Assembly (NCBI GenBank): GCA_963995525.1
Contig: CAXEFP010000001.1
Coordinates: 1,640,201 to 1,704,200, forward strand
Direction of reading: 5' to 3'
From: Escarpia spicata
Lineage: Eukaryota > Annelida > Polychaeta > Sabellida > Siboglinidae
DNA length: 64,000 bases
Part shown: one piece after another, positions 11,723-24,093 of the stretch
Position numbering within the stretch: position 1 is the stretch's first letter
How the letters are laid out: every line of letters begins with the position of its first letter
The notes under the pieces: generated by a model
Databases searched by the model: none
Seen by the model: only the letters and a program-made list of their open reading frames with translations
What the model was told of the DNA's origin: nothing
Program-made: the position numbers and the translations under genes

Positions 11723-13675
11723 AAAACATCTATTTGGGTAAGACCACATTAAGGATCCTTCCGCCGAAAAAAGTGCACTACAAATACCGTTTTGCTGTGA
11801 TATGCATTAATTGTTTTTGAACATTTTGACATGGGACATGTTTGTCTCGTGAGTACTGAATGTACTGCTGCTTTAGACAAGATAAAACATCAAATGGGGA
11901 TGAGTTTTCACACCTATGACTTACGTAATATGTTCTTGTAACTTACGTGACGGGGATAAAACGGTAACATGCATTCCCATTTGGGGTTAATCTAGTTATG
12001 TGTGTAGCTTGATATCAATCTAGCCTTCGTGAAGATTTGTAACGTGCAAAACATCTATTTGGGGTAAGACCACATTAAAGATCATTCCGCCGAAAAAAGT
12101 GCACTACAAATACCGTTTTGCTGTGATATACATTAATTTGTTTCGAACACTTTGATATGGGACATGTTTGTCTCGTGAGTACTGAAGGTACTGCTGCTTT
12201 AGACAAGAAAAAACTTCAAATGGGGATGAGTTTTCACACCTATAACTTACGTAATATGTTCTTGTAACTTACGTGACGGGGATAAAACGGTAACATGCAT
12301 TCCCATTTGGGGTTAATCTAGTTATGTGTGTAGCTTGATATCAATCTACCCTTCGTGAAGATTTGTAACATGCAAAACATCTATTTGGGTAAGACCACAT
12401 TAAGGATCCTTCCGCCGAAAAAAGTGCACTACAAATACCGTTTTGCTGTGATATGCATTAATTGTTTTTGAACATTTTGACATGGGACATGTTTGTCTCG
12501 TGAGTACTGAATGTACTGCTGCTTTAGACAAGATAAAACATCAAATGGGGATGAGTTTTCACACCTATAACTTACGTAATATGTTCTTGTAACTTACGTG
12601 ACGGGGATAAAACGGTAACATGCATTCCCATTTGGGGTTAATCTAGTTATGTGTGTAGCTTGATATCAATCTAGCCTTCGTGAAGATTTGTAACGTGCAA
12701 AACATCTATTTGGGGTAAGACCACATTAAAGATCATTCCGCCGAAAAAAGTGCACTACAAATACCGTTTTGCTGTGATATACATTAATTTGTTTCGAACA
12801 CTTTGATATGGGACATGTTTGTCTCGTGAGTACTGAAGGTACTGCTGCTTTAGACAAGAAAAAACTTCAAATGGGGATGAGTTTTCACACCTATAACTTA
12901 CGTAATATGTTCTTGCAACTTACGTGACGGGGATAAAACGGTAACATGCATTCCCATTTGGGGTTAATCTAGTTATGTGTGTAGCTTGATATCAATCTAC
13001 CCTTCGTGAAGATTTGTAACATGCAAAACATCTATTTGGGTAAGACCACATTCAGGATCCTTCCGCCGAAAAAAGTGCACTACAAATACCGTTTTGCTGT
13101 GATATGCATTAATTGTTTTTGAACATTTTCACATGGGACATGTTTGTCTCGTGAGTACTGAATGTACTGCTGCTTTAGACAAGATAAAACATCAAATGGG
13201 GATGAGTTTTCACACCTATAACTTACGTAATATGTTCTTGTAACTTACGTGACGGGGATAAAACGGTAACATGCATTCCCATTTGGGGTTAATCTAGTTA
13301 TGTGTGTAGCTTGATATCAATCTAGCCTTCGTGAAGATTTGTAACGTGCAAAACATCTATTTGGGGTAAGACCACATTAAAGATCATTCCGCCGAAAAAA
13401 GTGCACTACAAATACCGTTTTGCTGTGATATACATTAATTTGTTTCGAACACTTTGATATGGGACATGTTTGTCTCGTGAGTACTGAAGGTACTGCTGCT
13501 TTAGACAAGAAAAAACTTCAAATGGGGATGAGTTTTCACACCTATAACTTACGTAATATGTTCTTGTAACTTACGTGACGGGGATAAAACGGTAACATGC
13601 ATTCCCATTTGGGGTTAATCTAGTTATGTGTGTAGCTTGATATCAATCTACCCTTCGTGAAGATTTGTAACATGC
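11723..13675 (+). repeat. Dimeric HOR, three copies of E'-G (~651 bp)
   Basis: Copies begin at 11723, 12374 and 13025. Each has an E' unit with TTAATTGTTTTTGAAC followed by a G unit with AAAGATCATT. Private changes distinguish the copies: CCTATGACTT near 11915, CTTGCAACTT near 12913, and TTCAGGATCC with CATTTTCACATGG in the unit at 13025. The two members come from the two main lineages, so the lineage marks strictly alternate. Confidence 0.8.
12048..12373 (+). repeat. Class G monomer (representative)
   Basis: Diagnostic bases: TTAAAGATCATTCC (loss of the BamHI palindrome on both arms), GTGATATACATT, TTTGTTTCGAACACTTTGATATGG, GAAGGTACTG and AGAAAAAACTTC. It is the regular partner of class E/E' in the dimeric region (11.7 to 18.6 kb) and is a fixed member of the tetramers at 39 to 42 kb and 57 to 63 kb. 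Two copies share CTTTGCTATGG, near 10851 and 31689. Confidence 0.85.
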
Positions 13676-14326
13676 AAAACATCTATTTGGGTAAGACCAC
13701 ATTAAGGATCCTTCCGCCGAAAAAAGTGCACTACAAATACCGTTTTGCTGTGATATGCATTAATTGTTTTTGAACATTTTGACATGGGACATGTTTGTCT
13801 CGTGAGTACTGAATGTACTGCTGCTTTAGACAAGATAAAACATCAAATGGGGATGAGTTTTCACACCTATAACTTACGTAATATGTTCTTGTAACTTACG
13901 TGACGGGGATAAAACGGTAACATGCATTCCCATTTGGGGTTAATCTAGTTATGTGTGTAGCTTGATATCAATCTTGCCTTCGTGAAGATTTGTAACATGC
14001 AAAACATATATTTGGGGTAAGACCACATTAAAGATCCTTCCGCCGAAAAAAGTGCACTACAAATACCGTTTTGCTGTGATATGCATTAATTTTTTTCGAA
14101 CATTTTGACATGGGACATGTTTGTCTCGTGAGTACTGAATGTACTGCTGCTTTAGACAAGATAAAACATCAAATGGGGATGAGTTTTCACACCTATAACT
14201 TACGTAATATGTTCTTGTAACTTACGTGACGGGGATAAAACGGTAACATGCATTCCCATTTGGGGTTAATCTAGTTATGTGTGTAGCTTGATATCAATCT
14301 ACCCTTCGTGAAGATTTGTAACATGC
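13676..14326 (+). repeat. Two linking monomers between dimers and pentamers
   Basis: An E' unit ending CTTGCC is followed by the unit at 14001 with TATATTTGGGG, AAAGATCC and GAATGTACTG. The same pair type separates other blocks nearby, which suggests it is part of a longer ancestral repeat from which the dimers expanded. Confidence 0.6.
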
Positions 14327-17300
14327 AAAACATCTATTTGGGTAAGACCACATTAAGGATCCTTCCGCCGAAAAAAGTGCACTACAAATACCGTTTTGCT
14401 GTGATATGCATTAATTTTTTTCGAACATTTTGACATGGGACATGTTTGTCTCGTGAGAACTTAATGTACTGCTGCTTTAGACAAGATAAAACATCAAATG
14501 GGGATGAGTTTTCACACCTATAACTTACCTAATATGTTCTTGTAACTTACGTGACGGGGATAAAACGGTAACATGCATTCCCATTTGGGGTTAATCTAGT
14601 TATGTGTGTAGCTTGATATCAATCTTGCCTTCGTGAAGATTTGTAACATGCAAAACATATATTTGGGGTAAGACCACATTAAAGATCCTTCCGCCGAAAA
14701 AAGTGCACTACAAATACCGTTTTGCTGTGATATGCATTAATTTTTTTCGAACATTTTGACATGGGACATGTTTGTCTCGTGAGTACTGAATGTACTGCTG
14801 CTTTAGACAAGATAAAACATCAAATGGGGATGAGTTTTCACACCTATAACTTACGTAATATGTTCTTGTAACTTACGTGACGGGGATAAAACGGTAACAT
14901 GCATTCCCATTTGGGGTTAATCTAGTTATGTGTGTAGCTTGATATCAATCTACCCTTCGTGAAGATTTGTAACATGCAAAACATCTATTTGGGTAAGACC
15001 ACATTAAGGATCCTTCCGCCGAAAAAAGTGCACTACAAATACCGTTTTGCTGTGATATGCATTAATTGTTTTTGAACATTTTGACATGGGACATGTTTGT
15101 CTCGTGAGTACTGAATGTACTGCTGCTTTAGACAAGATAAAACATCAAATGGGGATGAGTTTTCACACCTATAACTTACGTAATATGTTCTTGTAACTTA
15201 CGTGACGGGGATAAAACGGTAACATGCATTCCCATTTGGGGTTAATCTAGTTATGTGTGTAGCTTGATATCAATCTAGCCTTCGTGAAGATTTGTAACGT
15301 GCAAAACATCTATTTGGGGTAAGACCACATTAAAGATCATTCCGCCGAAAAAAGTGCACTACAAATACCGTTTTGCTGTGATATACATTAATTTGTTTCG
15401 AACACTTTGATATGGGACATGTTTGTCTCGTGAGTACTGAAGGTACTGCTGCTTTAGACAAGAAAAAACTTCAAATGGGGATGAGTTTTCACACCTATAA
15501 CTTACGTAATATGTTCTTGTAACTTACGTGACGGGGATAAAACGGTAACATGCATTCCCATTTGGGGTTAATCTAGTTATGTGTGTAGCTTGATATCAAT
15601 CTACCCTTCGTGAAGATTTGTAACATGCAAAACATCTATTTGGGTAAGACCACATTAAGGATCCTTCCGCCGAAAAAAGTGCACTACAAATACCGTTTTG
15701 CTGTGATATGCATTAATTGTTTTTGAACATTTTGACATGGGACATGTTTGTCTCGTGAGTACTGAATGTACTGCTGCTTTAGACAAGATAAAACATCAAA
15801 TGGGGATGAGTTTTCACACCTATAACTTACGTAATATGTTCTTGTAACTTACGTGACGGGGATAAAACGGTAACATGCATTCCCATTTGGGGTTAATCTA
15901 GTTATGTGTGTAGCTTGATATCAATCTACCCTTCGTGAAGATTTGTAACATGCAAAACATCTATTTGGGTAAGACCACATTAAGGATCCTTCCGCCGAAA
16001 AAAGTGCACTACAAATACCGTTTTGCTGTGATATGCATTAATTTTTTTCGAACATTTTGACATGGGACATGTTTGTCTCGTGAGAACTTAATGTACTGCT
16101 GCTTTAGACAAGATAAAACATCAAATGGGGATGAGTTTTCACACCTATAACTTACCTAATATGTTCTTGTAACTTACGTGACGGGGATAAAACGGTAACA
16201 TGCATTCCCATTTGGGGTTAATCTAGTTATGTGTGTAGCTTGATATCAATCTTGCCTTCGTGAAGATTTGTAACATGCAAAACATATATTTGGGGTAAGA
16301 CCACATTAAAGATCCTTCCGCCGAAAAAAGTGCACTACAAATACCGTTTTGCTGTGATATGCATTAATTTTTTTCGAACATTTTGACATGGGACATGTTT
16401 GTCTCGTGAGTACTGAATGTACTGCTGCTTTAGACAAGATAAAACATCAAATGGGGATGAGTTTTCACACCTATAACTTACGTAATATGTTCTTGTAACT
16501 TACGTGACGGGGATAAAACGGTAACATGCATTCCCATTTGGGGTTAATCTAGTTATGTGTGTAGCTTGATATCAATCTACCCTTCGTGAAGATTTGTAAC
16601 ATGCAAAACATCTATTTGGGTAAGACCACATTAAGGATCCTTCCGCCGAAAAAAGTGCACTACAAATACCGTTTTCCTGTGATATGCATTAATTGTTTTT
16701 GAACATTTTGACATGGGACATGTTTGTCTCGTGAGTACTGAATGTACTGCTGCTTTAGACAAGATAAAACATCAAATGGGGATGAGTTTTCACACCTATA
16801 ACTTACGTAATATGTTCTTGTAACTTACGTGACGGGGATAAAACGGTAACATGCATTCCCATTTGGGGTTAATCTAGTTATGTGTGTAGCTTGATATCAA
16901 TCTAGCCTTCGTGAAGATTTGTAACGTGCAAAACATCTATTTGGGGTAAGACCACATTAAAGATCCTTCCGCCGAAAAAAGTGCACTACAAATACCGTTT
17001 TGCTGTGATATACATTAATTTGTTTCGAACACTTTGATATGGGACATGTTTGTCTCGTGAGTACTGAAGGTACTGCTGCTTTAGACAAGAAAAAACTTCA
17101 AATGGGGATGAGTTTTCACACCTATAACTTACGTAATATGTTCTTGTAACTTACGTGACGGGGATAAAACGGTAACATGCATTCCCATTTGGGGTTAATC
17201 TAGTTATGTGTGTAGCTTGATATCAATCTACCCTTCGTGAAGATTTGTAACATGCAAAACATCTATTTGGGTAAGACCACATTAAGGATCCTTCCGCCGA

Positions 17301-17580
17301 AAAAAGTGCACTACAAATACCGTTTTGCTGTGATATGCATTAATTGTTTTTGAACATTTTGACATGGGACATGTTTGTCTCGTGAGTACTGAATGTACTG
17401 CTGCTTTAGACAAGATAAAACATCAAATGGGGATGAGTTTTCACACCTATAACTTACGTAATATGTTCTTGTAACTTACGTGACGGGGATAAAACGGTAA
17501 CATGCATTCCCATTTGGGGTTAATCTAGTTATGTGTGTAGCTTGATATCAATCTAGCCTTCGTGAAGATTTGTAACGTGC
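14327..17580 (+). repeat. Pentameric HOR, two copies (1627 bp)
   Basis: Copies run 14327 to 15953 and 15954 to 17580. Each begins with a unit bearing the rare GTGAGAACTTAATG (near 14455 and 16082) and CTTACCTAA, then an AAAGATCC unit, E', G and E'. The shared rare changes make recent common origin likely. The G unit differs: AAAGATCATT in copy 1, AAAGATCCTT in copy 2. Confidence 0.75.
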
Positions 17581-18557
17581 AAAACATCTATTTGGGGTAA
17601 GACCACATTAAAGATCATTCCGCCGAAAAAAGTGCACTACAAATACCGTTTTGCTGTGATATACATTAATTTGTTTCGAACACTTTGATATGGGACATGT
17701 TTGTCTCGTGAGTACTGAAGGTACTGCTGCTTTAGACAAGAAAAAACTTCAAATGGGGATGAGTTTTCACACCTATAACTTACGTAATATGTTCTTGTAA
17801 CTTACGTGACGGGGATAAAACGGTAACATGCATTCCCATTTGGGGTTAATCTAGTTATGTGTGTAGCTTGATATCAATCTACCCTTCGTGAAGATTTGTA
17901 ACATGCAAAACATCTATTTGGGTAAGACCACATTAAGGATCCTTCCGCCGAAAAAAGTGCACTACAAATACCGTTTTGCTGTGATATGCATTAATTGTTT
18001 TTGAACATTTTGACATGGGACATGTTTGTCTCGTGAGTACTGAATGTACTGCTGCTTTAGACAAGATAAAACATCAAATGGGGATGAGTTTTCACACCTA
18101 TAACTTACGTAATATGTTCTTGTAACTTACGTGACGGGGATAAAACGGTAACATGCATTCCCATTTGGGGTTAATCTAGTTATGTGTGTAGCTTGATATC
18201 AATCTAGCCTTCGTGAAGATTTGTAACGTGCAAAACATCTATTTGGGGTAAGACCACATTAAAGATCATTCCGCCGAAAAAAGTGCACTACAAATACCGT
18301 TTTGCTGTGATATACATTAATTTGTTTCGAACACTTTGATATGGGACATGTTTGTCTCGTGAGTACTGAAGGTACTGCTGCTTTAGACAAGAAAAAACTT
18401 CAAATGGGGATGAGTTTTCACACCTATAACTTACGTAATATGTTCTTGTAACTTACGTGACGGGGATAAAACGGTAACATGCATTCCCATTTGGGGTTAA
18501 TCTAGTTATGTGTGTAGCTTGATATCAATCTACCCTTCGTGAAGATTTGTAACATGC
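16605..18557 (+). repeat. Dimeric HOR, three further copies of E'-G
   Basis: Copies begin at 16605, 17256 and 17907, overlapping the end of the second pentamer. The structure is the same as at 11723 to 13675. The first E' has TTTTCCTGTG near 16674. An extra E' unit with CTTGCC (18558 to 18882) then leads into the hexamer. Confidence 0.75.
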
Positions 18558-18882
18558 AAAACATCTATTTGGGTAAGACCACATTAAGGATCCTTCCGCC
18601 GAAAAAAGTGCACTACAAATACCGTTTTGCTGTGATATGCATTAATTGTTTTTGAACATTTTGACATGGGACATGTTTGTCTCGTGAGTACTGAATGTAC
18701 TGCTGCTTTAGACAAGATAAAACATCAAATGGGGATGAGTTTTCACACCTATAACTTACGTAATATGTTCTTGTAACTTACGTGACGGGGATAAAACGGT
18801 AACATGCATTCCCATTTGGGGTTAATCTAGTTATGTGTGTAGCTTGATATCAATCTTGCCTTCGTGAAGATTTGTAACATGC

Positions 18883-21800
18883 AAAACATATATTTGGGGT
18901 AAGACCACATTAAAGATCCTTCCGCCGAAAAAAGTGCACTACAAATACCGTTTTGCTGTGATATGCATTAATTTGTTTCGAACATTTTGACATGGGACAT
19001 GTTTGTCTCGTGAGTACTGAATGTACTGCTGCTTTAGACAAGATAAAACATCAAATGGGGATGAGTTTTCACACCTATAACTTACGTAATATGTTCTTGT
19101 AACTTACGTGACGGGGATAAAACGGTAACATGCATTCCCATTTGGGGTTAATCTAGTTATGTGTGTAGCTTGATATCAATCTAGCCTTCGTGAAGATTTG
19201 TAACATGCAAAACATCTATTTGGGGTAAGACCACAGTAAGGATCCTTCCGCCGAAAAAAGTGCACTACAAATACCGTTTTGCTGTGATATGCATTAATTT
19301 TTTTCGAACATTTTGACATGGGACATGTTTGTCTCGTGAGTACTGAATGTACTGCTGCTTTGGACAAGATAAAACATCAAATGGGGATGAGTTTTCACAC
19401 CTATAACTTACGTAATATGTTCTTGTAACTTACGTGACGGGGATAAAACGGTAACATGCATTCCAATTTGGGGTTAATCTAGTTATGTGTGCAGCTTGAT
19501 ATCAATCTACCCTTCGTGAAGATTTGTAACATGCAAAACATCTATTTGGGTAAGACCACATTAAGGATCCTTCCGCCGAAAAAAGTGCACTACAAATACC
19601 GTTTTGCTGTGATATGCATTAATTGTTTTTGAACATTTTGACATGGGACATGTTTGTCTCGTGAGTACTGAATGTACTGCTGCTTTAGACAAGATAAAAA
19701 ATCAAATGGGGATGAGTTTTCACACCTATAACTTACGTAATATGTTCTTGTAACTTACGTGACGGGGATAAAACGGTAACATGCATTCCCATTTGGGGTT
19801 AATCTAGTTATGTGTGTAGCTTGATATCAATCTAGCCTTCGTGAAGATTTGTAACGTGCAAAACATCTATTTGGGGTAAGACCACATTAAAGATCATTCC
19901 GCCGAAAAAAGTGCACTACAAATACCGTTTTGCTGTGATATACATTAATTTGTTTCGAACACTTTGATATGGGACATGTTTGTCTCGTGAGTACTGAAGG
20001 TACTGCTGCTTTAGACAAGAAAAAACTTCAAATGGGGATGAGTTTTCACACCTATAACTTACGTAATATGTTCTTGTAACTTACGTGACGGGGATAAAAC
20101 GGTAACATGCATTCCCATTTGGGGTTAATCTAGTTATGTGTGTAGCTTGATATCAATCTACCCTTCGTGAAGATTTGTAACATGCAAAACATCTATTTGG
20201 GTAAGACCACATTAAGGATCCTTCCGCCGAAAAAAGTGCACTACAAATACCGTTTTGCTGTGATATGCATTAATTTTTTTCGAACATTTTGACATGGGAC
20301 ATGTTTGTCTCGTGAGTACTGAATGTACTGCTGCTTTAGACAAGATAAAACATCAAATGGGGATGAGTTTTCACACCTATAACTTACGTAATATGTTCTT
20401 GTAACTTACGTGACGGGGATAAAACGGTAACATGCATTCCCATTTGGGGTAAATCTAGTTATGTGTGTAGCTTGATATCAATCTTGCCTTCGTGAAGATT
20501 TGTAACATGCAAAACATATATTTTGGGTAAGACCACATTAAGGATCCTTTCGCCGAAAAAAGTGCATTACAAATACCGTTTTGCTGTGATATGCATTAAT
20601 TTTTTTCGAACACTTTGATATGGGACATGTTTGTCTCGTGAGTACTGAAGGTACTGCTGCTTTAGACAAGATAAAACATCAAATGGGGATGAGTTTTCAC
20701 ACCTATAACTTACCTAATATGTTCTTGTAACTTACGTGACGGGGATAAAACGGTAACATGCATTCCCATTTGGGGTTAATCTAGTTATGTGTGTAGCTTG
20801 ATATCAATCTAGCCTTCGTGAAGATTTGTAACATGCAAAACATATATTTGGGGTAAGACCACATTAAAGATCCTTCCGCCGAAAAAAGTGCACTACAAAT
20901 ACCGTTTTGCTGTGATATGCATTAATTTGTTTCGAACATTTTGACATGGGACATGTTTGTCTCGTGAGTACTGAATGTACTGCTGCTTTAGACAAGATAA
21001 AACATCAAATGGGGATGAGTTTTCACACCTATAACTTACGTAATATGTTCTTGTAACTTACGTGACGGGGATAAAACGGTAACATGCATTCCCATTTGGG
21101 GTTAATCTAGTTATGTGTGTAGCTTGATATCAATCTAGCCTTCGTGAAGATTTGTAACATGCAAAACATCTATTTGGGGTAAGACCACAGTAAGGATCCT
21201 TCCGCCGAAAAAAGTGCACTACAAATACCGTTTTGCTGTGATATGCATTAATTTTTTTCGAACATTTTGACATGGGACATGTTTGTCTCGTGAGTACTGA
21301 ATGTACTGCTGCTTTGGACAAGATAAAACATCAAATGGGGATGAGTTTTCACACCTATAACTTACGTAATATGTTCTTGTAACTTACGTGACGGGGATAA
21401 AACGGTAACATGCATTCCAATTTGGGGTTAATCTAGTTATGTGTGCAGCTTGATATCAATCTACCCTTCGTGAAGATTTGTAACATGCAAAACATCTATT
21501 TGGGTAAGACCACATTAAGGATCCTTCCGCCGAAAAAAGTGCACTACAAATACCGTTTTGCTGTGATATGCATTAATTGTTTTTGAACATTTTGACATGG
21601 GACATGTTTGTCTCGTGAGTACTGAATGTACTGCTGCTTTAGACAAGATAAAAAATCAAATGGGGATGAGTTTTCACACCTATAACTTACGTAATATGTT
21701 CTTGTAACTTACGTGACGGGGATAAAACGGTAACATGCATTCCCATTTGGGGTTAATCTAGTTATGTGTGTAGCTTGATATCAATCTAGCCTTCGTGAAG

Positions 21801-24093
21801 ATTTGTAACGTGCAAAACATCTATTTGGGGTAAGACCACATTAAAGATCATTCCGCCGAAAAAAGTGCACTACAAATACCGTTTTGCTGTGATATACATT
21901 AATTTGTTTCGAACACTTTGATATGGGACATGTTTGTCTCGTGAGTACTGAAGGTACTGCTGCTTTAGACAAGAAAAAACTTCAAATGGGGATGAGTTTT
22001 CACACCTATAACTTACGTAATATGTTCTTGTAACTTACGTGACGGGGATAAAACGGTAACATGCATTCCCATTTGGGGTTAATCTAGTTATGTGTGTAGC
22101 TTGATATCAATCTACCCTTCGTGAAGATTTGTAACATGCAAAACATCTATTTGGGTAAGACCACATTAAGGATCCTTCCGCCGAAAAAAGTGCACTACAA
22201 ATACCGTTTTGCTGTGATATGCATTAATTTTTTTCGAACATTTTGACATGGGACATGTTTGTCTCGTGAGTACTGAATGTACTGCTGCTTTAGACAAGAT
22301 AAAACATCAAATGGGGATGAGTTTTCACACCTATAACTTACGTAATATGTTCTTGTAACTTACGTGACGGGGATAAAACGGTAACATGCATTCCCATTTG
22401 GGGTAAATCTAGTTATGTGTGTAGCTTGATATCAATCTTGCCTTCGTGAAGATTTGTAACATGCAAAACATATATTTTGGGTAAGACCACATTAAGGATC
22501 CTTTCGCCGAAAAAAGTGCATTACAAATACCGTTTTGCTGTGATATGCATTAATTTTTTTCGAACACTTTGATATGGGACATGTTTGTCTCGTGAGTACT
22601 GAAGGTACTGCTGCTTTAGACAAGATAAAACATCAAATGGGGATGAGTTTTCACACCTATAACTTACCTAATATGTTCTTGTAACTTACGTGACGGGGAT
22701 AAAACGGTAACATGCATTCCCATTTGGGGTTAATCTAGTTATGTGTGTAGCTTGATATCAATCTAGCCTTCGTGAAGATTTGTAACGTGCAAAACATCTA
22801 TTTGGGGTAAGACCACATTAAAAATCCTTCCGCCGAAAAAAGTGCACTACAAATACCGTTTTGCTGTGATATGCATTAATTTTTTTCGAACATTTTGACA
22901 TGGGACATGTTTGTCTCGTGAGTACTGAATGTACTGCTGCTTTAGACAAGATAAAACATCAAATGGGGATGAGTTTTCACACCTATAACTTACGTAATAT
23001 GTTCTTGTAACTTACGTGACGGGGATAAAACGGTAACATGCATTCCCATTTGGGGTTAATCTAGTTATGTGTGTAGCTTGATATCAATCTAGCCTTCGTG
23101 AAGATTTGTAACATGCAAAACATCTATTTGGGGTAAGACCACAGTAAGGATCCTTCCGCCGAAAAAAGTGCACTACAAATACCGTTTTGCTGTGATATGC
23201 ATTAATTTTTTTCGAACATTTTGACATGGGACATGTTTGTCTCGTGAGTACTGAATGTACTGCTGCTTTGGACAAGATAAAACATCAAATGGGGATGAGT
23301 TTTCACACCTATAACTTACGTAATATGTTCTTGTAACTTACGTGACGGGGATAAAACGGTAACATGCATTCCAATTTGGGGTTAATCTAGTTATGTGTGC
23401 AGCTTGATATCAATCTACCCTTCGTGAAGATTTGTAACATGCAAAACATCTATTTGGGTAAGACCACATTAAGGATCCTTCCGCCGAAAAAAGTGCCCTA
23501 CAAATACCGTTTTGCTGTGATATGCATTAATTGTTTTTGAACATTTTGACATGGGACATGTTTGTCTCGTGAGTACTGAATGTACTGCTGCTTTAGACAA
23601 GATAAAAAATCAAATGGGGATGAGTTTTCACACCTATAACTTACGTAATATGTTCTTGTAACTTACGTGACGGGGATAAAACGGTAACATGCATTCCCAT
23701 TTGGGGTTAATCTAGTTATGTGTGTAGCTTGATATCAATCTAGCCTTCGTGAAGATTTGTAACGTGCAAAACATCTATTTGGGGTAAGACCACATTAAAG
23801 ATCATTCCGCCGAAAAAAGTGCACTACAAATACCGTTTTGCTGTGATATACATTAATTTGTTTCGAACACTTTGATATGGGACATGTTTGTCTCGTGAGT
23901 ACTGAAGGTACTGCTGCTTTAGACAAGAAAAAACTTCAAATGGGGATGAGTTTTCACACCTATAACTTACGTAATATGTTCTTGTAACTTACGTGACGGG
24001 GATAAAACGGTAACATGCATTCCCATTTGGGGTTAATCTAGTTATGTGTGTAGCTTGATATCAATCTACCCTTCGTGAAGATTTGTAACATGC
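18883..24093 (+). repeat. Hexameric HOR, period 1954 bp, 2.7 copies
   Basis: Copies start at 18883, 20837 and 22791, exactly 1954 bp apart. The order is: AAAGATCC unit; class K with TTTGGACAAG, CATTCCAATTTGG and GTGTGCAGC; E' with ATAAAAAATC; G; an E-like unit with GGGGTAAATC; and a unit with GGATCCTTTCGCC. All these rare changes recur in register. The third copy keeps four units; its first unit is altered (AAAAATCC) and its E' has GTGCCCTAC. Confidence 0.9.

Noticed and set aside
19176..19367. 63-codon minus-strand ORF (and ten near-identical copies) as genes
   Set aside because: It is a frame within the satellite unit, opened by a single base change in class K. It starts with TTG, has no recognisable domain, and its few differences between copies are those of the satellite itself.
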